In this document: positions 42,189 through 50,239 of the stretch, one piece after another
Layout of the letters: every line of letters starts with the position of its first letter
How positions within the stretch are numbered: the first letter of the stretch is position 1
Assembly: GCF_003852405.1 (NCBI RefSeq)
Contig: NZ_QAJM01000016.1
Location: 322,029 to 386,028, forward strand
Source: Pseudomonas sp. KBW05
Lineage (GTDB): Bacteria > Pseudomonadota > Gammaproteobacteria > Pseudomonadales > Pseudomonadaceae
Length of the DNA stretch: 64,000 bases
Reading direction: 5' to 3'
The notes under the pieces: generated by a model
Told to the model about the DNA's origin: nothing
What the model saw: only the letters and a program-made list of their open reading frames with translations
The model's database searches: none
Program-made: the position numbers and the translations under genes

Positions 42189-43024
42189 AGCGGCCTCCTG
42201 GCCAGGGCGCTGGCGCCCAGCTCACGGGCCTTGCCCAGTTCGGTGAGCAACTCTTCGAACGGCGGGAAATGATCATCACGCTCCAACAACGTCGATACCG
42301 GCCCCAAGTGCTCCAGCGTCTGCTGATACAGCGCCCACACCGGATCGCACACCGGGTGGTCATGGGTATCGACCACATAATCGCCGTAGTCCATATGCCC
42401 GGCCAGGTGCAGTTGGCGGATGCTCTGCGGCGGCAGGTTGCGGATAAACGTCCAGGCGTCGAAACCATGGTTGCGCGAGCTGACATACACATTGTTTACG
42501 TCCAGCAACAGCTGGCAGCCCGACAAGTGGGCCAGGGCATTGAGGAATTCCCACTCGGTAAATTCATCCGCCTTGGCGCGCACATAGCTGGAGACATTTT
42601 CCAGCACCAGCGGGCGCTGCAACACGTCCTGCACTTGGCGTACGCGGGCAGCCACGTGGTAGAGACTCTCTTCGGTGTAAGGCAAGGGCAACAGGTCATG
42701 CAACTGGTGCGCGCTGCCACGGCTCCAGCACAGGTGATCGGACACCCACGCCGGCTGGATACGCTCGGCCAGCTGCTTGATCTGTTTCAAGTAATCGAGA
42801 TCGAGGGCATGGGGCCCGCCGATGGACAGGGACACGCCGTGCATCACCAGGGGATAACGCTCGGCGATGGCGTCCAGGTAGTACAAGGCTTTGCCGCCCT
42901 GCACCAGATAATTTTCGGAGATCACTTCGAACCAATCCACGGCTGGCGACTGTTCAAGGATCTGCTGGTAGTACTCGCTGCGCAGACCCAGGCCATAACC
43001 GAGGCTTGCAAGGGCAGTGGACAT
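42179..43024 (-). CDS. bufB: DUF692 multinuclear iron enzyme (BufB)
   Basis: A 281-residue DUF692/MbnB-type TIM-barrel oxygenase. The start GYGLGLRSEYYQQILEQSPA and the segments DWFEVISENYLVQGGKALYY, VMHGVSLSIGG and LLLDVNNVYVSSRNHGFDA carry the His/Asp/Glu residues that bind iron in this family. Family members convert Cys of a precursor peptide to heterocycles for copper binding. The gene lies between the small Cys peptide gene and bufC, so it probably modifies that peptide. Confidence 0.88.
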   Translation of the reverse strand: MSTALASLGYGLGLRSEYYQQILEQSPAVDWFEVISENYLVQGGKALYYLDAIAERYPLVMHGVSLSIGGPHALDLDYLKQIKQLAERIQPAWVSDHLCWSRGSAHQLHDLLPLPYTEESLYHVAARVRQVQDVLQRPLVLENVSSYVRAKADEFTEWEFLNALAHLSGCQLLLDVNNVYVSSRNHGFDAWTFIRNLPPQSIRQLHLAGHMDYGDYVVDTHDHPVCDPVWALYQQTLEHLGPVSTLLERDDHFPPFEELLTELGKARELGASALARRPLCA

Positions 43025-43084
43025 AAGACACTCCTGGGCAAAGTGTCCGCAGCGGTGGAGGGCAACCGCTGCGGGTGCACTCGA

Positions 43085-43336
43085 TTACTCGCCGACTTTA
43101 CCGCCAGCCGCATCGCATGCGGCCTTGGTCATGGCCTTGAAACCGTGGCCCTTGCAAACAGCCTGGCCCTTGCAGGCGTTTTCAGCGGTCTTGCAGTCGT
43201 TCATGCCTTTGCAGGAGGTCACGCCGTAGCAGTGAACATTCGCGTCGGCAGCCTGTACCTGGGTGGCGACACCGGCAAACATAGTGGCGGCAGCGATAGC
43301 CAGGGCAGCACCGGAAACGGCTTTTTTGATGTTCAT
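43085..43336 (-). CDS. bufA: Bufferin-type copper-sequestering peptide precursor (BufA, BufA2-like)
   Basis: An 83-residue exported peptide. The signal peptide ends near VQA (residue 29). The mature ~54 residues hold six Cys at 36, 42, 48, 55, 61 and 74 in a [20 protein letters not shown] pattern rich in Lys/Gly. This fits bufferins of the BufA2 type, ribosomally made peptides whose Cys are partly oxidised to thiooxazoles to bind copper in the periplasm. GAGGAA lies 9 bp before ATG 43336; an in-frame upstream start would lie before this site and is rejected. bufB and bufC follow on the same strand. Confidence 0.82.
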   Translation of the reverse strand: MNIKKAVSGAALAIAAATMFAGVATQVQAADANVHCYGVTSCKGMNDCKTAENACKGQAVCKGHGFKAMTKAACDAAGGKVGE

Positions 43337-43400
43337 TGTTGTATTCCTCATAACAGTAGGGGTGTCGGTCTGCACGGATTGTTCAGTCTCGACACACCAC

Positions 43401-43427
43401 TAGAGAGAGGTCCCCGGCTGGCGTTAC
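43401..43427 (-). promoter_or_regulatory. Candidate ECF-type promoter of the buf operon
   Basis: On the minus strand GTAACGC (43427-43421) is followed, about 17 bp on, by CTCTCTA (43407-43401). The GTAAC -35 element is typical of ECF sigma promoters, and buf operons elsewhere are known to be ECF-controlled. No ECF gene is adjacent here. It lies in the 106-bp gap between the ATPase gene and bufA. Confidence 0.35.
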
Positions 43428-43442
43428 AGCACCCGCGAAAAT

Positions 43443-45329
43443 TTATTCTTCGAGCTTCGACAAAGGCTCCTGAAAGCGCAGCAAACGCCCGGCATTGCCC
43501 AGTACCAGCAAGGTGCTGAGGTTATGCAACACCGCCGCAATCATCGCCCCGGCGGCGCCCAGCCAGCCAAAGGCGGCGAATACCACGATAGCCAGCGTCC
43601 AACCCAGGCCGATGATCACATTGACCTGCAACGTCTGCCGACACTGGCGACTCAAGCGCACACAGGTGCCCAGGCGCCGCAGGTCGCTGCCGATCAGCAC
43701 CACGTCCGCCGAGGCCAGCGCGATATCCGCGCCGCCCGCCCCCATCGCCACGCCAACCACGCCGGCCTTGAGCGCCAGGGAATCGTTGATGCCGTCACCC
43801 ACCACCATCGGGCGGAAACCGCTGCCGATCTCCCCCAGCACGCGGTTGAGCTTGTCTTCCGGCAGCGCCTGGGCCTCGACGTCGCTGATACCCACGTCCA
43901 GCGCCAGGCTGTCGGCGACGCTTTGCCGGTCGCCGGTGAGCAGCAACTGACGGCCCAGGCCAAGGTCGCGCAGTTCTTGCAGCGCCTGGCGGGCCTCGGG
44001 TTTGACGCTGTCGGCCAGCAGCAGCCAGGCGAGGAACTGCCCGTCCAACGCCAGCCCGGCAATCGGGCCGTCATGGTTGGGGACTGGCGTGGTGGCAATC
44101 CCCAGTTGCTCGAACAACTCCGGCCGCCCCAGCGCCGCTTCGCCCTGCGCGGTCTGCGCCACCACACCGAGGCCCTGGCGCTCACGGATGTCCGTCAGCA
44201 CCAGCAACTGTTCCTGCGTGGCCAAGCCCGCCAACGCCCGGCTGACCGGGTGGCTGCTGGCCGAACCGAGGCTGGCCGCCAGGTTGAGTAACACCTGCCG
44301 ATCGGGCGCCGTGGTTTCCATGGATTGCAGGCGCAGGGTGCCAAAGGTCAGGGTGCCGGTCTTGTCCACCACCAGCGAGGTCAAGTCCGCCAGCTCCTCC
44401 AGGAACGCCGAGCTGCGAATCAGAATCCCATGGCGCGCCGCGACCGCAATCCCGGCAATCGCCGTGGCCGGCGCCGACAGCACCAACGCACACGGGCACG
44501 CAGCCACCAACACCGCCAGCATCGCCTGCGCATCGTTGGTGACAAACCAGGTGACCGCCGCCAGCAACAACACCAACACCATATAACTGCCGGCGTAACG
44601 CTCCAGCAGCCGCGTGATCGGCGGCTTGGAACGCTCGGCGTTCTGCATCAGCGCGATGACTTTGCCCAAGGTCGACTCATTGCCGGTGCGCGTCACTTCC
44701 AGGCGCAGCAGGCCGTCGAGGTTGATCGCCCCGCCAAACACCTGCACGCCCACACTCGCTTCCAGCGGCACCGACTCCCCGGTGATCGGCGCCGTGTCCA
44801 GGCTGGCCTGGCCCGACAGCACCACGCCATCGGCGGGCACGCGGTCGCCGGCGCGCACTTCGACGATATCGCCGGTGTGCAGCGTGCCGTTGTCCACCTC
44901 GACAATACTGCCGTCGGCCTGCACCAGGCGCGCGTGGCTGCGAGTCAGTTTGCCGAGGGCGTGGATCGCTTCCTGGGAGCCGATCACGCTGCGCTCTTCA
45001 AGTACGTGGCCGAAGATCATGATGATCGGCAACAGCGCGGCGGTCAGCAGGTCGCCGGTGGCCCAGGCGCCGAGCATGGCCAGGGCGATCAGTTGGTCGG
45101 TGATCCCATGCAGGCTGGGAAAGCGCAGGCTGTACCACGCCGAGCGCATCACCGGCACGGCCACCAACAGCGACGCGACACCCAGCAACAGTTGGCTCAC
45201 GCCGGTCTGATCCGGCGCCAGCCAGCGCCACACCAGACCCAACACCAATAAGCCGAGGGCCAGCATGGCCAGGGTCAATTGCCGCGCAGCGCTGCGCTGT
45301 TCGGCGGAGGTCAGCATGGGTGCGCTCAT
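43443..45329 (-). CDS. hmtA: P1B-type heavy-metal ATPase, HmtA-like
   Basis: A 628-residue metal-transporting P-type ATPase with CPC in membrane helix 6 (VAACPCALVLSAP), TGES, DKTGTLT, the HP locus (SASSHPVSRA) and GDGINDS. The N-terminal metal-binding HMA domain is absent. The final helix has HNLSTLLVLGNAGRLL rather than the Asp-containing zinc-exporter form, so it is not ZntA-like. Clustering with three SPFH genes matches P. aeruginosa HmtA, reported as a copper/zinc importer. Import of zinc under Zur control is inferred. Overlaps the upstream SPFH gene by 4 bp. Confidence 0.8.
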   Translation of the reverse strand: MSAPMLTSAEQRSAARQLTLAMLALGLLVLGLVWRWLAPDQTGVSQLLLGVASLLVAVPVMRSAWYSLRFPSLHGITDQLIALAMLGAWATGDLLTAALLPIIMIFGHVLEERSVIGSQEAIHALGKLTRSHARLVQADGSIVEVDNGTLHTGDIVEVRAGDRVPADGVVLSGQASLDTAPITGESVPLEASVGVQVFGGAINLDGLLRLEVTRTGNESTLGKVIALMQNAERSKPPITRLLERYAGSYMVLVLLLAAVTWFVTNDAQAMLAVLVAACPCALVLSAPATAIAGIAVAARHGILIRSSAFLEELADLTSLVVDKTGTLTFGTLRLQSMETTAPDRQVLLNLAASLGSASSHPVSRALAGLATQEQLLVLTDIRERQGLGVVAQTAQGEAALGRPELFEQLGIATTPVPNHDGPIAGLALDGQFLAWLLLADSVKPEARQALQELRDLGLGRQLLLTGDRQSVADSLALDVGISDVEAQALPEDKLNRVLGEIGSGFRPMVVGDGINDSLALKAGVVGVAMGAGGADIALASADVVLIGSDLRRLGTCVRLSRQCRQTLQVNVIIGLGWTLAIVVFAAFGWLGAAGAMIAAVLHNLSTLLVLGNAGRLLRFQEPLSKLEE

Positions 45330-46360
45330 TGTTCGGCTCCCTGAATGATCAAGCGGGAGTCGTCTTTCGGATCGACCGTGGTCACGGAACCGGCCTGGCC
45401 GAGGATCTTCGGCAAGCGTTCGCGGTACAGGCGCAGCAGCAAGCCTGGGTCTTTCACCTGGGCCAGGCTGGCGACCGTAGCAGTTTGCGCCTGGGCATTG
45501 GCCAACCGCTCGCTGGCCTGGGCATGGGCGACTTGCACCACGCGGTCGGCCTGCTGGGTGGCGGCCTGAGTGAGTTTTTCGGCGTCGGTGCGCGCATTGG
45601 CCACGGCTTTGTCGGCCTGCTGGCTGGCGGTCAACACGGCGTTGAAGGCATTCACCGCCGGGCTTGGCAGGCTGGATTGCACATCCACGCGGGTGACTTC
45701 GATGCCCAGGCCCAAGCCCGTCGAGGCCAACTCGGCGAGGCGTTTGTTGATGCCTTGCACCAAGTCACCGCGCAAGCGTTCGCGGCGCTCGGCGGCACCG
45801 TTATCGGTGCCGATCAGCTCGGGGCGCGCCACCAGGATCGTGTCCAGGTCGCGGGCCGCCGTGAGGGCCACGGCGCTGCGTGTCACCAGGCGATCCAGCG
45901 CCGGCAGCACATGCGCGCCCTGCAACACAAACGCGTAAGGCTCGGTGACCTTGTAGAACACCCGCACATCCAGTTGCACCACGCCGGCATCGCCGGTCAG
46001 CAGGTAACCGGAGCCGGCCAGGGCATCGCTCAACGGCGTGGCAAAACTGGCCACGCGATCAGCCTGGATCGCCGCCTCGGAACGCAGCAGGTTCTCCACC
46101 CGCCGTTCGATCACGCGGTCGGCCGCCGGCAGCAACACCACCTGTTCGAAGGGTTGCGGCCAAGCCAGCAGCAAGCCGGCGTTCTGGATACGGTCGAGGG
46201 CGCCGAAGTGCAGGACCACGGCGCGGTTCTGCGGGTCGATCTGGCGCACATTGGAAAATGCCCAGGCCAACGCGGCCAACACGGTCACCGCGTACAGCGC
46301 CATGAAGGTCAGGCGCCCGGCCTGGATCCACGGGCTGTCCGGGCTGTCACGCTCGGTCAT
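45326..46360 (-). CDS. SPFH-domain membrane protein (HflK/HflC-like), third of three
   Basis: A 344-residue protein with one N-terminal membrane helix (LTFMALYAVTVLAALAWAFS) and an SPFH/prohibitin domain (QIDPQNRAVVLHFGALD...). A long Ala/Gln-rich coiled coil follows (ADKAVANARTDAEKL to VQVAHAQASERLANAQAQTA). It probably assembles with the neighbouring SPFH proteins into a membrane cage around a partner, here plausibly the ATPase. It is not canonical hflK, which sits beside hflX/hfq. Confidence 0.8.
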   Translation of the reverse strand: MTERDSPDSPWIQAGRLTFMALYAVTVLAALAWAFSNVRQIDPQNRAVVLHFGALDRIQNAGLLLAWPQPFEQVVLLPAADRVIERRVENLLRSEAAIQADRVASFATPLSDALAGSGYLLTGDAGVVQLDVRVFYKVTEPYAFVLQGAHVLPALDRLVTRSAVALTAARDLDTILVARPELIGTDNGAAERRERLRGDLVQGINKRLAELASTGLGLGIEVTRVDVQSSLPSPAVNAFNAVLTASQQADKAVANARTDAEKLTQAATQQADRVVQVAHAQASERLANAQAQTATVASLAQVKDPGLLLRLYRERLPKILGQAGSVTTVDPKDDSRLIIQGAEQ

Positions 46361-47346
46361 GGCTGGACGTCCTTGGGCCCATCCACCAACGCACGGAACG
46401 GCGCGGCGTCGGTGCGCAGGATGATCTTGGTGCCCGGCGTGACCACCGTGCCCAAGGTATCCAGCGAGCGCAGCAGGTTATACAGCTGCGGGTTGCCGGC
46501 GTAGGCGCGGCCGTAGATCTGCGCGGCTTCGACCCGCGATTGCGCTTCGATATCAGCGGCTTTCACCGTGGCATCGGCCTGCACGATGCGCGCGTCGCGC
46601 TCGGCGGCAGAGCGGATCTGCGCCGCTTCACGCTTGCCCACGGCGGTGCGTTCAGTGGCGATGGTCTCGCGCTCGGCACGCATGCGATCGACGGTGGCGG
46701 TGAGCGTCACCGACGGCAGCGTCAGCCGTTCGATACCGACCTGGGCCACGCGCACGCCATACGTGGCGAGCAATTGTTGATCAATCTGCTGGCGCAGCTG
46801 CGCCTCGAAATCGGCGATGCGCACCTGGCTGGCATCGGTGTTGATCAAGCTCGACAGGTCAAAACTGGCCGCCGTGGTTTCCAGGGCCGAGCCGACAAAG
46901 GTACGAATCTGCCGCGCCGCTTCATCCGGCTGGTTCTGCACCGCGCGCATAAAGCGCTGCACATTGTCGGCATCGCCCTGCACCTGCCACGCCACGTACG
47001 CCTGCACGATGATGCGCAGGCCATCGCGGGTGCCCACATCCTGCAAGCCGCTGGAAGTGGTGCGCAGGCGCAAGTCCACCGGGATCGCCGCTTCGAACGG
47101 CGCCGGCCAGCGCCAGCCCAGGCCCGGTTCCAACAGCACCCGCGCCGGGTTGCCGAAACGGGTAATCACCGTGGCTTCGCCGGAGCGCACTTGCACCAGG
47201 CTCGCCGCCGCGACCGCAAACAAAACCAGCAACGCCGCCCAGGCCATGCGCCGCCAAGGGAATGGGCCGGCCGCTTGCTCGTCACCGTGATGATGGTGGT
47301 GGTGATGGCCATGATGATGACCGTGATCGTGAGAATGAGCGCTCAA
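46357..47346 (-). CDS. SPFH-domain protein (HflC-like) with His-rich N-terminus
   Basis: A 329-residue SPFH protein. Residues 4-20 contain 13 His in runs, a probable metal-binding tail on the cytoplasmic side. A membrane helix follows (~35-52, AALLVLFAVAAASLVQV), then the SPFH domain (GEATVITRFGNPARVLLEPG) and a helical stalk (EAAQIRSAAERDARIVQADA). The His tail with an adjacent metal ATPase suggests zinc sensing or delivery. Overlaps the next gene by 4 bp. Confidence 0.82.
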   Translation of the reverse strand: MSAHSHDHGHHHGHHHHHHHGDEQAAGPFPWRRMAWAALLVLFAVAAASLVQVRSGEATVITRFGNPARVLLEPGLGWRWPAPFEAAIPVDLRLRTTSSGLQDVGTRDGLRIIVQAYVAWQVQGDADNVQRFMRAVQNQPDEAARQIRTFVGSALETTAASFDLSSLINTDASQVRIADFEAQLRQQIDQQLLATYGVRVAQVGIERLTLPSVTLTATVDRMRAERETIATERTAVGKREAAQIRSAAERDARIVQADATVKAADIEAQSRVEAAQIYGRAYAGNPQLYNLLRSLDTLGTVVTPGTKIILRTDAAPFRALVDGPKDVQP

Positions 47347-47358
47347 CAGACAGACTCC

Positions 47359-49263
47359 TTATTGAACGGCTTTGCGCGGCAGCGACGGATCGGCCGGCAA
47401 GGTAAAAGAACGCAGATCGATCGTCGGCGCACTGTCGGCACCCAGGCGATGATCCAGAATCAGCAATTTGGCGTGGGCCAGGCCCTGGCTGAGTTGGCCG
47501 AGGTACTGCTCCAGCACGAAGGCTTTGCCAGCGGTGGCGTAGGCCTTTTGTTCGGCGGTGAAACGCAGGTCGGCCGCGTGGGCGCCGGCATTCACTTCGC
47601 GCGCCGTGGCCGTGGCCTGGTCGCGGGCGGTGCTGGCTTGCAGCAACGCCAGGTTGGTTTGCTCGCTGGCTGCACCGCGCTCGCGGGAGATCAGGGCCTG
47701 CGCACCGATCTGCGCGGCTTGCACGCCGTGGTAGGCATTGGCGGCGCCGGCCGGTGGGTGGATCGCTTCAACGACGGTGGCGAGGATTTCCACGCCACTG
47801 TCGAGGCGGTGCAAGTCGGCTTGCACGGCGCGGCCGATCTCGTCGGCGAGGCTGGTGCGCTGTTCGCCGAGCAACTCGTCGAGGGTGCGCGAGGCAAAGT
47901 CGTGCACCAGGATGCGACTGGCGGTACTGCGGATCAGGGTCGGCACATCGGCGCTGTTATAAGTGGCGGCGAGCGCGGCGTGGTCGGTAAGGCCGATGCG
48001 GTAGACGAAACGCACATCCATATTGACGATCTGGAAGCTCTGCTTGTCGCCGCTGCTGCTGGCAATGACCTGGGATTTGTCATTCACGTGGCTGGCGTCC
48101 CACAAGCGGTTGGCGATCAGCGGTGGCGGGCCTTCGGCGGCGACCAATTCCGGTGCGGCGGCTTCGCTGACACTGGTGGCCAGTTCATGCACCACGCCGT
48201 TTTCCACGCTGATCACACGACCCAGCGGCCAGGGCAAACCGGCATGCAGGCCGGGGCCGAACACGTCCACCGGCTTGCCGAAACGCTCATAAATCCCACG
48301 CCCTTGCAGGGGCACTTCGTGCACACCGGTCAGCGCCCAGCCGACCGCCAGCACCACCAGCAACACCGGCAGAAACGCCCGGCGCATGTAGGTAAATGCC
48401 CAGATCTGACGCAGGTCGATACCGAAGCGGTTGTGCAATTCGTGCTGCAAGGCGAGCAAGGGTTGCGGCGGCCAGCGCAGCAACCCGGCGATAAAACTTT
48501 GCGCCATCAGGCGCGGTTCAAGGCGTGGCTGGCGTGGGCTGAACAGTGACAGCGCGGCCCTCAGCAGGAACTCGACGGCGACCAACGCGGGCAACAGGCC
48601 GATCAGCACCGCCAGACGCAGCGGCCACACCGCCTCGGCGCCGGCAAACAACAGGCAAATCGCGCTGATCAACAGGCAGATAATCGCCACCCGGCTCAAT
48701 TGCGCCAGTTGCGAAGCTTCCGGCCATTGCGCGGCGGTTTCCTGGGCAAGACGGCGTTCGAACACCAGCAAGCCGAACGCCAGCGCCAAGGCCAGCGCGG
48801 CACCGATGCTCGCGGACTGCCCGACGGACGCTGCGGGCAATGCCAGGTTCCAGAACTCGACAATGCTGATCAGCGCCAGCAGCGCCCAACCGCCGAGCCA
48901 CAACACCGGGGTGCCAATCTGCTTGCCGAAGCGCCCGGCCAGGCGTGCGTAACGGCCGGTGTCTTCTACGGGAGCTTCCTGCGGCGGTTCTTCCAGCGCC
49001 TGGGCGCGCCAATCGGCGACCCACCACGCCGATTGCAAACCGGCCACCAGCAGCAGCAAGGCCGAGGCGCAGTTGATCAACACCACCGGCCAGATCGACA
49101 GCGGCGCAAACAGCGCAACAAACAGCGCCAGCACCCAGCCGCACACGGCCACAGCGGTCAGGCTGATACCGGCCTGGCGCAATCGACGGGCATGGAACAG
49201 CCCTTGCTGAAAACGCGGCAGGCCCTCTACCGAAGCGCCGTCAGCTTCTAGATCCACTTGCAT
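47359..49263 (-). CDS. Large SPFH/HflK-like membrane protein, first of the operon
   Basis: A 634-residue protein. The N-terminal ~250 residues carry about six membrane helices (AGISLTAVAVCGWVLALFVA, WPVVLINCASALLLLVAGLQ, ...). Another helix (MRRAFLPVLLVVLAVGWALT) precedes the SPFH domain from ~330 (LQGRGIYERFGKPVDVFGPG). Much longer than HflK. ATG 49263 is used; a TTG at 49287 is in frame. A Zur-like box lies 28 bp upstream, so the four-gene operon is probably zinc-regulated. Confidence 0.78.
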   Translation of the reverse strand: MQVDLEADGASVEGLPRFQQGLFHARRLRQAGISLTAVAVCGWVLALFVALFAPLSIWPVVLINCASALLLLVAGLQSAWWVADWRAQALEEPPQEAPVEDTGRYARLAGRFGKQIGTPVLWLGGWALLALISIVEFWNLALPAASVGQSASIGAALALALAFGLLVFERRLAQETAAQWPEASQLAQLSRVAIICLLISAICLLFAGAEAVWPLRLAVLIGLLPALVAVEFLLRAALSLFSPRQPRLEPRLMAQSFIAGLLRWPPQPLLALQHELHNRFGIDLRQIWAFTYMRRAFLPVLLVVLAVGWALTGVHEVPLQGRGIYERFGKPVDVFGPGLHAGLPWPLGRVISVENGVVHELATSVSEAAAPELVAAEGPPPLIANRLWDASHVNDKSQVIASSSGDKQSFQIVNMDVRFVYRIGLTDHAALAATYNSADVPTLIRSTASRILVHDFASRTLDELLGEQRTSLADEIGRAVQADLHRLDSGVEILATVVEAIHPPAGAANAYHGVQAAQIGAQALISRERGAASEQTNLALLQASTARDQATATAREVNAGAHAADLRFTAEQKAYATAGKAFVLEQYLGQLSQGLAHAKLLILDHRLGADSAPTIDLRSFTLPADPSLPRKAVQ

Positions 49264-49290
49264 CCCAACACGCCCATTCGCACACAATTA

Positions 49291-49303
49291 GTTACGATAT
49301 AAC
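49291..49303. promoter_or_regulatory. Near-consensus Zur box upstream of the SPFH/HmtA operon
   Basis: On the minus strand GTTATATCGTAAC matches the GTTATA-n-TATAAC boxes found at 30.1 and 31.8 kb in all but two positions. It is 28 bp before the operon start, overlapping the likely promoter. Confidence 0.6.
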
Positions 49304-49376
49304 ACGGGGCGTGAAATTTTTGTCCGATAAACGCTGCTTTTGAATGCAACCCAAATCCCCTGTGGGAACTGGTTTT

Positions 49377-49464
49377 TGTGGGAGCTGGCTTGCCTGCGAT
49401 GCTGACAACTCGATCGTCCAGCAAAACCGAGGTGATGCAATCGCAGGCAAGCCAGCTCCCACAT
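49377..49464. repeat. REP-type inverted pair (GGGAGCTGGCTTGCCTGCGA family)
   Basis: Inverted copies TGTGGGAGCTGGCTTGCCTG and CAGGCAAGCCAGCTCCCACA flank about 50 bp. A degenerate TGTGGGAACTGG half unit precedes it (49361-49372). The rest of the 348-bp divergent gap holds the Zur-like box and no gene. Confidence 0.85.
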
Positions 49465-49611
49465 TGATCACTCCCACCTCCGTGCCTCGTTGTACTCGAG
49501 AGCGTGACCAAGCCCCCATAAACACGAGCCATCACTGGTGCAGCCCAGGATTAAGCGGCACACTCCAAACCAGTTTTTCGCGGGTCCACGGACAAGGAAG
49601 CGTCACCTCCC

Positions 49612-50229
49612 ATGATTTCGATCTATCAGCTCAAGCCGCGTTTTCAAAACCTGCTGCGCCCCCTCGTGCAGCGCCTCTACGACAACGGCACCACCGCCAA
49701 CCAGATCACCCTGCTAGCCGGCGTGGTCTCCCTGCTGGTGGGCCTGTTGATCGCCAGCTTCGCCCACCACCTGTGGCTGTTTGCGCTGATCCCGCTGTGG
49801 ATGATCCTGCGCATGGCCCTCAACGCCATCGACGGCATGCTCGCCCGGGAGTTCGGCCAGCAGTCGCGCCTGGGCGCCTACCTCAATGAACTGTGCGACG
49901 TGATCGCCGACAGCGCGCTGATCCTGCCGTTTGCGCTGATCCCCGGCGTGAGCCTGGCGCCGGTGCTGCTGGTGGCGTTGCTGGCGGTGTTCAGTGAATA
50001 CGCCGGGGTGCTCGGGCCGATGGTCGGCGCATCGCGGCGCTACGACGGGCCGATGGGCAAGAGTGACCGCGCCTTTGTGCTCGGCGTGCTGGCCACCGGC
50101 GTGGCCCTGGGCTGGCTGGGCGCGGGCTGGGTGGAGGGGGTGATGTGGCTGGTGGCCGCCCTGCTCGCCTACACCCTGGTCAACCGGGTGCGCCAAGGTC
50201 TTAAAGAAACCACTTCCCCTTCTGCATAA
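49612..50229 (+). CDS. CDP-alcohol phosphatidyltransferase (YnbA-like)
   Basis: A 205-residue inner-membrane enzyme with about six helices. It displays the CDP-alcohol signature as NAIDGMLAREFGQQSRLGAY LNELCDVIAD, the DG...AR...G...D...D pattern. It transfers a phosphatidyl group from CDP-diacylglycerol to an unknown alcohol. AAGGAAG lies upstream of ATG 49612. It begins a six-gene operon that also contains a CdsA-type enzyme. Confidence 0.88.
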   Translation: MISIYQLKPRFQNLLRPLVQRLYDNGTTANQITLLAGVVSLLVGLLIASFAHHLWLFALIPLWMILRMALNAIDGMLAREFGQQSRLGAYLNELCDVIADSALILPFALIPGVSLAPVLLVALLAVFSEYAGVLGPMVGASRRYDGPMGKSDRAFVLGVLATGVALGWLGAGWVEGVMWLVAALLAYTLVNRVRQGLKETTSPSA

Positions 50230-50239
50230 GGATTTTGCG

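Noticed and set aside
45326-49263. Canonical hflK-hflC protease-modulator operon
   Set aside because: The canonical pair lies with hfq/hflX. Here there are three unusual SPFH genes, one with a large multi-helix N-terminus and one His-rich, coupled to a metal ATPase.
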